A stretch of DNA of 64,000 nt from Ruegeria sp. R13_0 (GCF_017743995.1 NZ_JAGHRB010000014.1:1-64000), one strand, 5' to 3'; counted from the first letter of the stretch, positions 28,257 to 37,908 are shown. A program made the numbers and translations. The notes: generated by a model from the sequence alone, not told the origin.

Positions 28257-29633
28257 ATGAAACGTCGCGAGTTCCTTTTGGGCAGCAGCGCCGCCGCTGG
28301 GGCAATCGGATTGGGAGGGTTCGGGCTGGCCTCGGCCGCGCCTGAACTGGTCATCCAATCGGCCAGTTTTGCACTGCGCGATCAGGTGACGACCGGGATG
28401 GTCAGCCTGTCCCCGGATGCGCCTCCGCCGGTGCTGCGGGGCCGTCAGGGTGAGGCGATGCGCCTGCCGGTGCGCAACTCGACACTGGACTACACCGCGA
28501 TGCATTGGCACGGGTTGCGTATTCGCAATGCGATGGACGGCGTGCCCTATCTGACCCAGATGCCAGTGGGGCCGAATGAGCTGTTCGACTATGAGTTCAC
28601 GCCCCCTGACGCCGGAACCTATTGGTACCACCCTCATTGCATGACGATGGAGCAGATGGCCCATGGCCTGACCGGCGTGATGGTTATTTCCGAGGCCGAA
28701 GACCCCGGATTTGACAGCGAACAGGTTATCAACCTACGTGATTTCCGTCTGGATGAGGAGGACCAGTTCCTGCCCGCCTACACCCAGCGCGGCGCGGCGC
28801 GAGCCGGGACATTCGGCAATCTGCAAACCGCGAACTGGCTGGATACACCGGTCTACGACCACATCTCGGGCGGGTTGGTGCGGCTGCGGGTGGTGAACAC
28901 GGACACGACCCGGATCTATCGGCTGCATCTTGAAGGCGCCGAGGCCCGCATCATCGCATGGGACGGACATCCGGTGGATGTCGAGGTGCCCCTACCAAAC
29001 GCCGAGGACCCGTTGCTGGTCGGACCGGGCCAACGGGTGGATTTCGCGGTGGCGATGCCCTCAGGCGAGGGGCAGATGGTGGATCTGGTCGCGAAACTGC
29101 CGGGTCAGCCACATCGCCCGATGGCACGTCTTCGGGCCGTAGGCGCGGATGTTGCGCGGGACTTGCGGGAGTTGAAACAACTGCCCCCGAACCCGGTTGC
29201 ACGGCCTGATCTGGCCACGGCCGAGCTGCATGAGTTCGTCTTTGGCTGGACGCCCGAAGGTGGTGAACCGAATAACGGGTTCTGTGGCTCTCTGGGGTAT
29301 AATTTCTGGTCGATCAACCGGACCCCGTGGGCGGGAGATGCCACCGAGGGCGTTGGCCCTCTGGCCGTATTGGAGATGGGCAATAGCTATGTTCTGCGGC
29401 TACGAAACGAATCGCCGAACCTGCACCCGATCCATTTGCATGGGCTTGTATTTACGCCTTTGAAGTCGAACCTACGCAAACTGCCGCCTTTGCTGACCGA
29501 TACCATGCTGCTTCTGAAGGATGAGGTCGTTGAGATCGCTCTGGTCGCCGACAATCCCGGTGACTGGGCCTTTCATTGCCATGTGATCGAGCATCAGAAA
29601 ACTGGTCTGACCGGGTATATCCGGGTGGTCTAG
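28257..29633 (+). CDS. Tat-exported multicopper oxidase
   Basis: A 458-residue periplasmic multicopper oxidase. The signal has a twin-arginine motif KRREFLLGS and an Ala-rich core (1-28). Copper sites are complete: HWHG (83-86), YHPH (124-127), HPIHLHG (390-396) and HCHVIEHQKTGL (440-451). The position of the type-1 axial ligand is Leu451, where Met is common, which usually raises the redox potential. Substrates may be Cu(I), Fe(II) or phenols; the gene alone does not tell. The ATG at 28257 has an aaagagg ribosome-binding site. It is divergent from era, and the interspersed repeat lies 30 bp downstream. Confidence 0.93.
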   Translation: MKRREFLLGSSAAAGAIGLGGFGLASAAPELVIQSASFALRDQVTTGMVSLSPDAPPPVLRGRQGEAMRLPVRNSTLDYTAMHWHGLRIRNAMDGVPYLTQMPVGPNELFDYEFTPPDAGTYWYHPHCMTMEQMAHGLTGVMVISEAEDPGFDSEQVINLRDFRLDEEDQFLPAYTQRGAARAGTFGNLQTANWLDTPVYDHISGGLVRLRVVNTDTTRIYRLHLEGAEARIIAWDGHPVDVEVPLPNAEDPLLVGPGQRVDFAVAMPSGEGQMVDLVAKLPGQPHRPMARLRAVGADVARDLRELKQLPPNPVARPDLATAELHEFVFGWTPEGGEPNNGFCGSLGYNFWSINRTPWAGDATEGVGPLAVLEMGNSYVLRLRNESPNLHPIHLHGLVFTPLKSNLRKLPPLLTDTMLLLKDEVVEIALVADNPGDWAFHCHVIEHQKTGLTGYIRVV

Positions 29634-29663
29634 GGATTGGATTGGCTGCGCCAATCCGACCGG

Positions 29664-29733
29664 GAGGGGGCCAGCCCCCTCGTCCGGATTTCATCCGGCC
29701 TCACCCCCGGGATATTTTTAGCCAGATGAAGAG
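29664..29733. repeat. Interspersed hairpin repeat, copy 2
   Basis: This copy matches the repeat at 10061-10133, with the perfect stem gaggggg/ccccctc (loop ccag), the identical ccggat-ttc-atccgg hairpin, and a ccgggatattttt tail. It lies between the convergent multicopper oxidase and rnc genes. The conserved hairpins suggest a bidirectional terminator carried by a dispersed repeat. Confidence 0.82.
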
Positions 29734-29762
29734 CGAATCGGGTTTTGGAAGATGAACGGGCG

Positions 29763-30443
29763 CTATTTTGGCAGTGAACCCAGAAGGGCTTTTGCCGCCG
29801 CCTGTTCGGCCTGACGCTTTGATCCAGCGGTAGCCTGTGCCTCGGTCCCGTCCTGCAGGCGGGCGGCGATGGTGAAAACCGGGGCGTGGTCGGGCCCGCT
29901 GCGTTTGACCTCGATATAGCTGGGCGGTTTCTGGCCGCGGGCCTGTGCCCATTCTTGGAGCGAGGTCTTCGCGTCGCGAGCGTCAGCTTCGACGGCGTGG
30001 ATGCGATCCCCCCAGAGGGCGAGGATTACATCGCGAGCGGCCTCGAAACCGGCGTCGCGGTAAACGGCAGCGATCACTGCCTCCATCGCGTCGCCCAGAA
30101 GCGCCTGTTTGCGGCGACCACCGGACAGCATCTCGGACCGGCCAAGCTTGAGCACTGCGCCCAGATCAATCTGGCGGGCGACATCGGCGCAGGCCTCTTT
30201 ACGCACCAGCGCGTTAAAGCGAGGGGCCAGTTGGCCTTCGGAGGCTTTCTTGTCCGCCTCCAGCAGGGCTGTTGCCATTACGAGGCCCAGAACACGGTCG
30301 CCCAGGAATTCGAGTCGTTGGTTATCGGGCCGAGTGGCGGACGAAACCGAACCGTGGGTCAATGCCCGCACTAACAGCTCGGGGTTCGAGAATTCGTACC
30401 CCAAGCGATGCTGAAACGCCTTTATATCGGCCGATACCTTCAA
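29763..30443 (-). CDS. rnc: Ribonuclease III
   Basis: A 226-residue endonuclease for double-stranded RNA, acting in rRNA processing and mRNA decay. The signature [11 protein letters not shown] lies at 41-51 with catalytic Glu45 and Asp49, the second acidic pair is in [15 protein letters not shown], and a C-terminal dsRNA-binding domain holds [14 protein letters not shown]. Its start overlaps the lepB stop (ATGA), so both are co-translated. The partner era is separated by the multicopper oxidase insertion. Confidence 0.96.
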   Translation of the reverse strand: MKVSADIKAFQHRLGYEFSNPELLVRALTHGSVSSATRPDNQRLEFLGDRVLGLVMATALLEADKKASEGQLAPRFNALVRKEACADVARQIDLGAVLKLGRSEMLSGGRRKQALLGDAMEAVIAAVYRDAGFEAARDVILALWGDRIHAVEADARDAKTSLQEWAQARGQKPPSYIEVKRSGPDHAPVFTIAARLQDGTEAQATAGSKRQAEQAAAKALLGSLPK

Positions 30444-31279
30444 TTGACCGCCTTGAAGAACCGGTCGCTACGCCAGGTCCAGAAGAACAGCATAGACCGG
30501 CCAGCCGAAGAGAACATGATCCGGTCGGCGCGGCCGATCAGGTTTTCGTAGGGCACATAGCCTACACCGCCAGCAGATTGCGGCAGGCGGCTGTCAGCGG
30601 AGTTGTCGCGGTTGTCACCCATGAAGAAATAGTGGCCTTCGGGTACCGTGTAGATGCCGGTATTGTCGGACCCTTGATTGCCGATATTCAGCACATCATA
30701 CGACACGCCATTGGGCAGGGTTTCGACAAAGCGCTCTTTCTCGCAAACGCCACCGATGCCGACCGGACCGTTGGAGCAGCGCGGACGCAGGCGTTGCGGA
30801 CCTTGCGGAGCCGCCACTTCGGTGAACACGCCATCCGCTTGTTGTGGGACGGGTGTGCCGTTCAGGATGATCTGCCCTTGGCGAACCTGAACGCGATCGC
30901 CCGGCAGACCGATGAGGCGTTTGATATAGTCACGCCCCGTAACAGGGTGGCGGAAGACGATCACGTCGCCGCGTTCGGGCTCTCCGCCCCAGATGCGGGT
31001 ATTGTCGTTACCTGGAAGCCAGCCGCAGATATCCTCGGCGTCGATATTCAGACCGACGCTGGGGATGATCAGGCTGGGGCAGGAGGCGTAGGAGTAACCG
31101 TAGGCCATCTTGTTGACGAAGAGGAAATCGCCGATCAGTAGGGTCTGCTTCATCGAGCCGGAGGGAATCCAGAAGGGCTGGAAGAACAGGGTGCGGAAAA
31201 CGCCTGCGATCAACAGGGCGTAGACAATGGTTTTGATCGTCTCCCAGATGGGATTTCCGGTTTTGACGTCCTCGGCCAT
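30440..31279 (-). CDS. lepB: Signal peptidase I
   Basis: A 279-residue inner-membrane protease that removes Sec and Tat signal peptides. One transmembrane helix (about 17-34) precedes the catalytic Ser42 in [10 protein letters not shown]; the general base Lys120 lies in [14 protein letters not shown], and a [11 protein letters not shown] box completes the active site. A Cys pair in the periplasmic part (near 67 and 85) may form a disulfide. It overlaps rnc and follows acpS by 57 bp. Confidence 0.96.
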   Translation of the reverse strand: MAEDVKTGNPIWETIKTIVYALLIAGVFRTLFFQPFWIPSGSMKQTLLIGDFLFVNKMAYGYSYASCPSLIIPSVGLNIDAEDICGWLPGNDNTRIWGGEPERGDVIVFRHPVTGRDYIKRLIGLPGDRVQVRQGQIILNGTPVPQQADGVFTEVAAPQGPQRLRPRCSNGPVGIGGVCEKERFVETLPNGVSYDVLNIGNQGSDNTGIYTVPEGHYFFMGDNRDNSADSRLPQSAGGVGYVPYENLIGRADRIMFSSAGRSMLFFWTWRSDRFFKAVN

Positions 31280-31336
31280 ACTGCTCTTTCGCTCCTTGGT
31301 GTGTTGGGTGCTACATGCGGGCCATGCGGGGGCAAG

Positions 31337-31756
31337 TCAAGGCTGCGTACCGGCTTCTTGAAGCGGGCGCGCCTCGATCACCACAAAGGCCTGCGCCCAG
31401 GGGTGGTCATCAGTCAGGGTGACGTGGATGATCGCCTCATGACCCTCTGGCGTCATCTGGCGCAGCCGGTCGGCGGCCCAGCCAGTCACATGCATCACGG
31501 GCTGACCCGTGTGCAGGTTGCTGACCGCCATGTCCTTCCAGGCAATGCCCATGCGAAGGCCGGTGCCCAGCGCCTTGGAACACGCCTCTTTCGCGGCCCA
31601 GCGTTTGGCATAAGTGCCTGCGGTGTCGTGGCGACGTTCGGCCTTGCGCTTCTCGGTCTCGGTGAAAACGCGATTGCGGAAACGGTCGCCAAAACGGTCG
31701 AGCGTGCGCTGGATACGCTCGATATTCGCGAGATCTGTGCCAACGCCAAGGATCAA
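31337..31756 (-). CDS. acpS: Holo-[acyl-carrier-protein] synthase
   Basis: A 139-residue enzyme that attaches the 4'-phosphopantetheine of CoA to acyl carrier protein. The motif [12 protein letters not shown] (4-15, Asp8) and [16 protein letters not shown] (about 49-64, Glu57) bind Mg and CoA. The trimeric family's usual length is about 125-140. The start overlaps the LysE gene stop by four bases. Confidence 0.95.
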   Translation of the reverse strand: MILGVGTDLANIERIQRTLDRFGDRFRNRVFTETEKRKAERRHDTAGTYAKRWAAKEACSKALGTGLRMGIAWKDMAVSNLHTGQPVMHVTGWAADRLRQMTPEGHEAIIHVTLTDDHPWAQAFVVIEARPLQEAGTQP

Positions 31757-32376
31757 GACAACCGCACCGTCAAAATCTTATAGCTGGCGACGCCGAAGAA
31801 CCCCGCAAAGGCAAAATCGAACCAACGTCGAGCACGCCGATAGGCGCTGACCATACGCGCCGAGGAAAACAGAAAGGCGTACCCAATGAAAATCAGCAAA
31901 GACCCTGCATAGAGTAGGCTGAAATACCCCAACAAGACCCATAGGCTGGCGTCATTTGGCGCCACGATCGCATAGATCGATCCCCAGCTGAGGATCGCCT
32001 TGGGGTTCGTCAGGTGAATGGCTGCACCTTTCGCAAGGATTGTGCGCATCGACCCGGTGACTGGTTTGCCCAATGGTACCTCACCGGCGGTCACCGCGCG
32101 GCGCAGAGCCTTGAGGGCCAGCCAGCCAAGATAGGCGACACCAAAGTAACGGATCACCTCGAAGACCCAGACATTGGCCAGCATGATCGCCGACAGGCCC
32201 AGCGCGGCGGCGATCCCCCAAGCAGCAGAGCCTGCGCATATGCCAAGTGCAAAGACCAGCCCTGCGCGGCGACCCTCAGTCATGGCGGTACCGGCAATGC
32301 CCATGGTGGCAGGACCGGGCGAGCCACCGGCCATCAGCCAGGCAAACCAGATCGCTATGAAAGCTGGCGTGATCAC
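31753..32376 (-). CDS. LysE/RhtB-family exporter
   Basis: A 207-residue membrane protein with about six hydrophobic helices. The N-terminal [13 protein letters not shown] (about 17-29) is the LysE signature PGPA, and [13 protein letters not shown] follows near 124. LysE-type proteins export amino acids such as lysine or homoserine. It is fitted between pdxJ and acpS with four-base overlaps on each side, an unusual guest in this housekeeping operon. The substrate is unknown. Confidence 0.9.
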   Translation of the reverse strand: MITPAFIAIWFAWLMAGGSPGPATMGIAGTAMTEGRRAGLVFALGICAGSAAWGIAAALGLSAIMLANVWVFEVIRYFGVAYLGWLALKALRRAVTAGEVPLGKPVTGSMRTILAKGAAIHLTNPKAILSWGSIYAIVAPNDASLWVLLGYFSLLYAGSLLIFIGYAFLFSSARMVSAYRRARRWFDFAFAGFFGVASYKILTVRLS

Positions 32377-33119
32377 GCCCGCGCCTCATCCATCAGGCGG
32401 CGCATTTCCTGAATGGCGGGGGTGAGGCCCAAAAAGATCGACTCGCCGATCAGGAAGTGGCCGATGTTCAACTCACGCACCTCGGGGAAGGCCGCGACGG
32501 GTTTCACCGTCTCATAGGTCAACCCATGGCCTGCATGGACTTCGAGGCCCAGCGAATGGGCAAACGTCGACATCTGGCGCAGGCCTTCCAGCTCACGCTC
32601 GGCCTCTTCCATGCGGCCTTCGGCGAAGGCGTCGCAATAGGCGCCTGTGTGGAGCTCGATCACCTCGGCGCCGATGCGGTGGGCGGCCTCGATCTGGCGT
32701 TGGTCAGCGGCGATGAAGATCGACACACGACAGCCGACATCGCGCAAAGGGGCGATGAAATGGGCCAGTTTGTTTTCCTCGCGCGCGACTTCCAGCCCGC
32801 CTTCGGTGGTGCGTTCCTCGCGCTTCTCCGGCACGATACAGACTGCATGAGGTTTGTGCCGCAGGGCGATCTTCTGCATCTCGTCGGTGGCAGCCATCTC
32901 AAAGTTCAGCGGGACCGAGAGGACGTCCATCAGACCATCGATATCCGCATCCGAGATGTGACGGCGGTCTTCGCGCAGATGCGCCGTAATGCCATCGGCC
33001 CCGGCCTCTTCGGCCAGTTTGGCGGCACGCAACGGGTCGGGGTAAGCCCCACCGCGTGCATTGCGCACGGTGGCAACGTGGTCGATATTCACACCAAGTC
33101 GCAGATAAGTGTCAGACAT
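32373..33119 (-). CDS. pdxJ: Pyridoxine 5'-phosphate synthase
   Basis: A 248-residue TIM-barrel enzyme that joins aminoacetone phosphate and deoxyxylulose phosphate to make pyridoxine phosphate. Conserved parts are LGVNIDHVATVRNARGG (8-24), DGITAHLREDRRHI (about 42-55), the catalytic Glu in NFEMAA, PEKREERTTEGG and EVHAGHGLTYE near 190-200. The start overlaps the DUF2062 gene stop by eight bases. Confidence 0.96.
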   Translation of the reverse strand: MSDTYLRLGVNIDHVATVRNARGGAYPDPLRAAKLAEEAGADGITAHLREDRRHISDADIDGLMDVLSVPLNFEMAATDEMQKIALRHKPHAVCIVPEKREERTTEGGLEVAREENKLAHFIAPLRDVGCRVSIFIAADQRQIEAAHRIGAEVIELHTGAYCDAFAEGRMEEAERELEGLRQMSTFAHSLGLEVHAGHGLTYETVKPVAAFPEVRELNIGHFLIGESIFLGLTPAIQEMRRLMDEARA

Positions 33120-33810
33120 CGCGCGATTCCTTTTTCACGGTTTGAGCTGAAGCTAGTACCTTTTCCACGGAAGTGTCAGCCTCGGTTTCGGCCCGACGTT
33201 TGATTTCGTCGAATTTGGCTTTGATCCGCGCGCGGCGGCGCTGTTGGTAAGTGCGGATCAGCGGCAGGCTTAGGTAAAAGCAGATCACCCCCGCCAGCAA
33301 ACCGGGAAGAATGCCACCGATCATATAGGGGTAGAACACCTCGCGGTAGAATAAGCCCAAGCCGTGCCAATCTGCGACGCGGTCAGTGAACATGGCGAGA
33401 AAGTTGTTCTTCAGATCGCCCATCGCATCTGCGAATTTCCCCATTAGGCCGCGGGTTTCGCTTTTTTCGAATTCGGTTCCCAGAAGGAAATGCCCTGTCT
33501 GCAAGCAGATGACGCCAATCGGAACATAGGTCAGCGGATTGCCGAAGAACGTGCCGCTGAGGGCAGCCACGATATTGCCGTTGAGCAGGCGCGCGCCGAT
33601 GGCGGCGACCAGAAAATGCAGGCCGTAGAAGGGGGTAAACGCCGCAAACACCCCTGCACCGATACCGCGTGCGATCCGTTCAGGCGAGTCCGGCAAGCGG
33701 CGAACGCGATGTTTGACATAGTGAAAGGCGCGGGTCCATCCGCCACGTGGATAGACAAGTTCAGATGCGACCTGAATGGGAGAGCGTCGATCTCGGCGCT
33801 TGAAAACCAC
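33112..33810 (-). CDS. DUF2062-family membrane protein
   Basis: A 232-residue protein with a basic N-terminus, two or three hydrophobic helices (about 50-75, 85-105 and 165-190) and the DUF2062 core GIGAGVFAAFTPFYGLHF with GTFFGNPLTY. It has a charged C-terminal coiled region. Its biochemical role is not known. It follows spoT by 16 bp and is part of the same series of genes. Confidence 0.88.
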   Translation of the reverse strand: MVFKRRDRRSPIQVASELVYPRGGWTRAFHYVKHRVRRLPDSPERIARGIGAGVFAAFTPFYGLHFLVAAIGARLLNGNIVAALSGTFFGNPLTYVPIGVICLQTGHFLLGTEFEKSETRGLMGKFADAMGDLKNNFLAMFTDRVADWHGLGLFYREVFYPYMIGGILPGLLAGVICFYLSLPLIRTYQQRRRARIKAKFDEIKRRAETEADTSVEKVLASAQTVKKESRDV

Positions 33811-33826
33811 TCCTGATCACCTCATC

Positions 33827-35959
33827 TCAACCAGCCGGCAGGGCGGCATTTTCACGCTCTCGGTACCGTTCGACAGCGGCCACATCACTTTCTGCCTCGA
33901 GCATCAGCATCAGCGAATGCAATTGTTCAAGGTCTCGCAGTTCGACATTGATCAGCAGTCGGTAAAAATCCGGTTTGCGGTCGACGAACTCAAGGTTCGA
34001 GATATTGGCCTTTTTCTCGCCGATCAATGTGCAAATACGCCCCAGGACGCCCGCATCGTTGCCGATGGTGAGGTCAAGTGTCGCGCCATAGACCGCCGGG
34101 TGGGTACCAGAATGCCAGTGGAGATCGACCCAACGCTCGGGCTCATTCTCATATGCGCCGAGTCGGTTGCAGTCGATGGCGTGAACCTCGACACCCTTGC
34201 CACGATGCGTGATGCCGACAATCCGCTCGCCCGGAAGGGGCTGACAGCAGGGGGCGCGGTCGAATTTCTGTCCCGGCTCAAGGCCAATCACGGCGCGCCG
34301 CAACGGAATCGCATCGCCGTCATCCTGTGTCAGTTCCGGATAGACGGCGCTAACCACGTCATGGGCTGTCAGTTCGGCACTGCCCAATCGTGCCAGAAGC
34401 TCATGCCGGTCTTTCAGACGCAGGTGTTTGGCGGCTGTATCCAGCGCTTTGTCTGTGGATTTGCGGCCGACATGTTCAAACCCGGAACGCGCAAGCTCTT
34501 TGCCCAGTTTGATGAACCGTTCGCGATCAACTTCACGCAGGGCGCGGCGGATCGCAGTCCGAGCCTTTCCGGTTACCGCAATCTCAAGCCAGGTGACCTG
34601 TGGGGTCTGGCCGTCAGCGGTGATGATATCGACCGACTGCCCGTTCTTCAGCCGGGTCCAGAGCGGCACGCGGATCGCGTCGACCTTTGCCCCGACACAT
34701 GCGTGCCCAATACGGGTGTGGATGGCGTAGGCAAAATCAATCGGCGTCGCCCCGCGTGGGAGTTTTACGACATCGCCTTTCGGCGTGAAGCAGAACACTT
34801 GGTCCGAGTACATCTCAAGCTTGACGGCCTCGAGGAAATCTTCGTGATCTTCCTCATTGTCGAATTGCTCGGTCAGGTTCGAAATCCACTTGGCCGGGTC
34901 GACCGCAAATGGGTTCTCGGTCCGGACACCGTCGCGATAAGACCAATGCGCGGCCACACCGGTTTCGGCCACGTCATGCATCTGGCGGGTACGGATCTGA
35001 ACTTCGACCCGTTTGCCGTCACGCCCCGAAACAGTGGTGTGGATCGAGCGGTAGCCGTTCGATTTCGGCTGAGAGATATAATCCTTGAATCTGCCGGGCA
35101 CCGCGCGCCAGCGTTGGTGGATTGCGCCGAGGGTGCGGTAGCAGTCTTCCTCGGTTTCGGTAATGATGCGGAATCCGTAAATATCGGACAGGCGCGAGAA
35201 GCCCTGATCCTTTTCCTGCATCTTGCGCCAGATCGAATAGGGTTTCTTGGCACGGCCAAAGACTTCTGCCTCGATGCGCGCTTTCTCCAGCTCATGGCGC
35301 ATGTCACCAGTGATCCGGTGGATCACGTCTCCGGTTTCGCGCTGCAGGGTGATGAAGCGGCGGATGATCGACTGACGCCCTTCGGGGTTCAACACTCGGA
35401 AGGCAAGGTCTTCGAGCTCCTCGCGCATCCACTGCATCCCCATCCGACCCGCAAGCGGCGCGTAGATATCCATGGTCTCGCGTGCTTTGACGATCTGCTT
35501 TTCGGGGCGCATCGCCTTGATCGTGCGCATATTGTGCAGACGGTCCGCCAGCTTGACCAGAATGACCCGCAAGTCCTTGGACATGGCCATGAACAGCTTG
35601 CGGAAGTTCTCGGCCTGTTTGGTTTCGCGGCTGGAGAGTTGCAGGTTGGTCAGTTTGGTGACGCCGTCGACCAGTTTGGCGACCTCATCCCCGAACAGCT
35701 CGGCCACTTTGCCATAGCTGGCTTTGGTGTCTTCGATCGTGTCATGCAACAGCGCCGTGATAATGGTCGCATCGTCCAGACGCTGTTCGGTCAAGATGGC
35801 GGCAACGGCAACGGGATGGGTAAAATAGGGCTCGCCGGAATGACGGAACTGCCCTTCATGCATCTGCTGGCCGAATTCATAGGCCTTTGCGATGCGTTCA
35901 GCGTTTGTCTTTGGGTTATAATTGCGGACCAGCGCAATCAGGTCGTCAGCAGAAATCAT
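33827..35959 (-). CDS. spoT: Bifunctional (p)ppGpp synthetase/hydrolase
   Basis: A 710-residue Rel/SpoT protein that makes and degrades the alarmone (p)ppGpp. The hydrolase domain has the HD motif HDTIEDT (72-78) and intact upstream histidines (FTHPVAVA). The synthetase domain shows YGFRIIT, and SNGYRSIHTTV. A TGS domain (FTPKGDVVKLPRGATPIDFAYAIH) and a C-terminal ACT domain follow. Alphaproteobacteria usually have one such enzyme with both activities. It lies 26 bp after rpoZ and leads the long operon. Confidence 0.95.
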   Translation of the reverse strand: MISADDLIALVRNYNPKTNAERIAKAYEFGQQMHEGQFRHSGEPYFTHPVAVAAILTEQRLDDATIITALLHDTIEDTKASYGKVAELFGDEVAKLVDGVTKLTNLQLSSRETKQAENFRKLFMAMSKDLRVILVKLADRLHNMRTIKAMRPEKQIVKARETMDIYAPLAGRMGMQWMREELEDLAFRVLNPEGRQSIIRRFITLQRETGDVIHRITGDMRHELEKARIEAEVFGRAKKPYSIWRKMQEKDQGFSRLSDIYGFRIITETEEDCYRTLGAIHQRWRAVPGRFKDYISQPKSNGYRSIHTTVSGRDGKRVEVQIRTRQMHDVAETGVAAHWSYRDGVRTENPFAVDPAKWISNLTEQFDNEEDHEDFLEAVKLEMYSDQVFCFTPKGDVVKLPRGATPIDFAYAIHTRIGHACVGAKVDAIRVPLWTRLKNGQSVDIITADGQTPQVTWLEIAVTGKARTAIRRALREVDRERFIKLGKELARSGFEHVGRKSTDKALDTAAKHLRLKDRHELLARLGSAELTAHDVVSAVYPELTQDDGDAIPLRRAVIGLEPGQKFDRAPCCQPLPGERIVGITHRGKGVEVHAIDCNRLGAYENEPERWVDLHWHSGTHPAVYGATLDLTIGNDAGVLGRICTLIGEKKANISNLEFVDRKPDFYRLLINVELRDLEQLHSLMLMLEAESDVAAVERYRERENAALPAG

Positions 35960-35985
35960 CCGGTCCGCACCTTCGTTTTGAGGGC

Positions 35986-36339
35986 TTACCCCTGCCCTTG
36001 AGCCTCCATCAGAGCGCGCAGGAGTTTTTCTTCCGACATGTCATCTTCGGCAGGCTTGTCCGATTCGGCACCCATCAGCAGAGCCATCTGATCTTCTTCG
36101 GGCTCATCAACCTCGATCTGGGTCTGGTTGGCCTCGATCAGACGCTCACGCAGTTCATCCGCGCTCTGGGTTTCGTCGGCGATTTCACGCAGCGAGACAA
36201 CGGGGTTCTTGTCGTTGTCACGGTCCACAGTGATCGGTCCACCGGCGGAAATCTCACGCGCACGATGGGCGGCAAGCATCACCAGTTCAAACCGGTTGGG
36301 AACCTTGTCTACGCAGTCTTCAACCGTCACGCGGGCCAT
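35986..36339 (-). CDS. rpoZ: RNA polymerase omega subunit
   Basis: A 117-residue omega subunit that helps assemble RNA polymerase. The N-terminus [20 protein letters not shown] and AAHRARE are typical; the acidic C-terminal tail ([10 protein letters not shown]) is common in alphaproteobacteria. The classic rpoZ-spoT linkage is present. Its promoter should lie in the 96 bp to folK. Confidence 0.95.
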   Translation of the reverse strand: MARVTVEDCVDKVPNRFELVMLAAHRAREISAGGPITVDRDNDKNPVVSLREIADETQSADELRERLIEANQTQIEVDEPEEDQMALLMGAESDKPAEDDMSEEKLLRALMEAQGQG

Positions 36340-36435
36340 GGAACGCTACTCCGTTGCTGAGTCCATATCAGGAAGCGTTGTATCTAAGACCGATTGAACG
36401 CCTTGACAAGCAGGAAATAGCGCAAATCCACCAAT

Positions 36436-37005
36436 CTACAAAGGTGTGACCGCTGCTATGTCTTCAGCTGGCAGCGCCTCGAGCATCTGCAGGACGGTCT
36501 GACCCAGAACCGGATGGTTCCAGTCCGGGGCCACATCGACCATGGGCACAAGCACAAACGCCCGGTCCTGCAGTCGGGGATGGGGCAAAATCAGCTGCTC
36601 GGGGGCCTCTTGACGCTGCGCATCTGCTGGCAGGGTCAGCCAACGATCGAAGGTTGCAGGATCGGGCAATACCTGATCCTCGTAGGCCACCAGATCCAGG
36701 TCCAGCGTCCGCATCCCCCAGCGCTGCACCCGTTCGCGACCGAACTTACGTTCGACCTCGTGCAAGACCTCCAGCAGCTGCTCAGGCGAAAGGTCGGTCT
36801 CGATCAAAAGGGCGGCATTGACGTAGTCGGGGCCCGCACCCGGAGGGAAACAGGGGGTTTCAAAAAACCGGCTTTCGGCGCGAATCACCACCCCACGGTC
36901 CGCAAGTGCTGTGATTGCGTTGCGAAGTGTCACCTTGGGCCCTAGTCCGCTCAGATTGAGATTTGCGCCCAGCGCAACAACTGCATTTGACGTGGTTTTG
37001 CTCAT
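36436..37005 (-). CDS. folK: 6-hydroxymethyl-7,8-dihydropterin pyrophosphokinase
   Basis: A 189-residue folate enzyme that transfers pyrophosphate from ATP to hydroxymethyldihydropterin. The motif RWGMRTLDLDLVAY (about 96-109) is the HPPK signature, and VALGANL near the start and ETPCF with PDYVNAAL fit. The ATG at 37005 is preferred over 37017 as closer to the family start. It is divergent from the NYN gene. Confidence 0.92.
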   Translation of the reverse strand: MSKTTSNAVVALGANLNLSGLGPKVTLRNAITALADRGVVIRAESRFFETPCFPPGAGPDYVNAALLIETDLSPEQLLEVLHEVERKFGRERVQRWGMRTLDLDLVAYEDQVLPDPATFDRWLTLPADAQRQEAPEQLILPHPRLQDRAFVLVPMVDVAPDWNHPVLGQTVLQMLEALPAEDIAAVTPL

Positions 37006-37143
37006 TTTTACCCCCATATTCGGCCAAATGCATACTTGCGATGCGCATTAAAAGTCCTAATTATAGGCACACCAGCACGCTTAATTTTACACCACTCACA
37101 CTTAAACGCGCAGCGGGCTGGATTATACCGGAAGGACCTATTT

Positions 37144-37719
37144 ATGTTTTATAAAGACGAACGGCTAGCGCTGTTCATCGACGGCTCGAATCTTTATGCC
37201 GCCGCAAAAGCACTGGGCTTCGACATCGACTACAAGCTTCTGCGGCAGGAATTCATGCGCCGTGGCAAGCTTCTGCGTGCTTTCTACTACACAGCGCTTT
37301 TGGAGAATGACGAATATTCTCCGATCCGGCCATTGGTTGACTGGCTGCACTATAACGGCTTCACCATGGTCACCAAACCGGCCAAGGAATACACCGACAG
37401 CATGGGGCGTCGGAAGGTCAAGGGTAACATGGATATCGAACTGACCGTCGATGCCATGGAACTGGCACCACGCGTTGATCATATCGTGCTGTTCTCGGGC
37501 GATGGGGATTTCCGCCCGCTGATTGCCAGCCTGCAACGTCAGGGCGTACGGGTTTCGGTCGTGTCGACCATCCGCAGCCAGCCGCCGATGATCTCGGACG
37601 AGCTGCGCCGCCAGGCCGACAACTTCATCGAACTGGAAGACCTGCGCGACGTGATCGGCCGCCCGCCTCGGGAAATGCCGACCGAACCACGCAGTGTTGC
37701 TGCCGCCGGCGGGCACTAG
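37144..37719 (+). CDS. NYN (LabA/DUF88) domain protein
   Basis: A 191-residue protein of the NYN family, a PIN-like nuclease fold. The acidic residues of the putative active site are visible: Asp13 in FIDGSNLY, Asp97 in KGNMDIELTVD, and Asp120/Asp122 in SGDGDFRPLI. NYN proteins are thought to act on RNA. The C-terminal tail is Arg/Pro-rich. The ATG at 37144 follows a ggaagga site; the longer open frame from 37036 is not needed. It has its own terminator, so it is probably monocistronic. Confidence 0.92.
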   Translation: MFYKDERLALFIDGSNLYAAAKALGFDIDYKLLRQEFMRRGKLLRAFYYTALLENDEYSPIRPLVDWLHYNGFTMVTKPAKEYTDSMGRRKVKGNMDIELTVDAMELAPRVDHIVLFSGDGDFRPLIASLQRQGVRVSVVSTIRSQPPMISDELRRQADNFIELEDLRDVIGRPPREMPTEPRSVAAAGGH

Positions 37720-37750
37720 CCCACGGCGTCACAAAATTGGGGATGAGATT

Positions 37751-37788
37751 AGCGCGGTCAGGGTATGAAACCCTGACCGCGCTTCTTT
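37751..37788 (+). terminator. Rho-independent terminator after the NYN gene
   Basis: A perfect 14-bp stem (agcgcggtcagggt / accctgaccgcgct) with loop atgaa and a short tcttt tail lies 31 bases after the stop. It is the longest perfect stem noticed in the window. Confidence 0.93.
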
Positions 37789-37908
37789 AACTAAGGTTTG
37801 GTACTGAAACACCTAACGGCTATCAGTGATTCATGTCAGATCAATGACGCCGCCCTGTCTGGACCAAGGCCGTGAAAAGACCTACCTGTGGCGCAAGGAG
37901 ACAGCGAC

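Noticed and set aside
33776-36001. A 741-codon open frame on the plus strand
   Set aside because: It is exactly antisense to spoT, has no family features, and reflects the high GC of the spoT gene.
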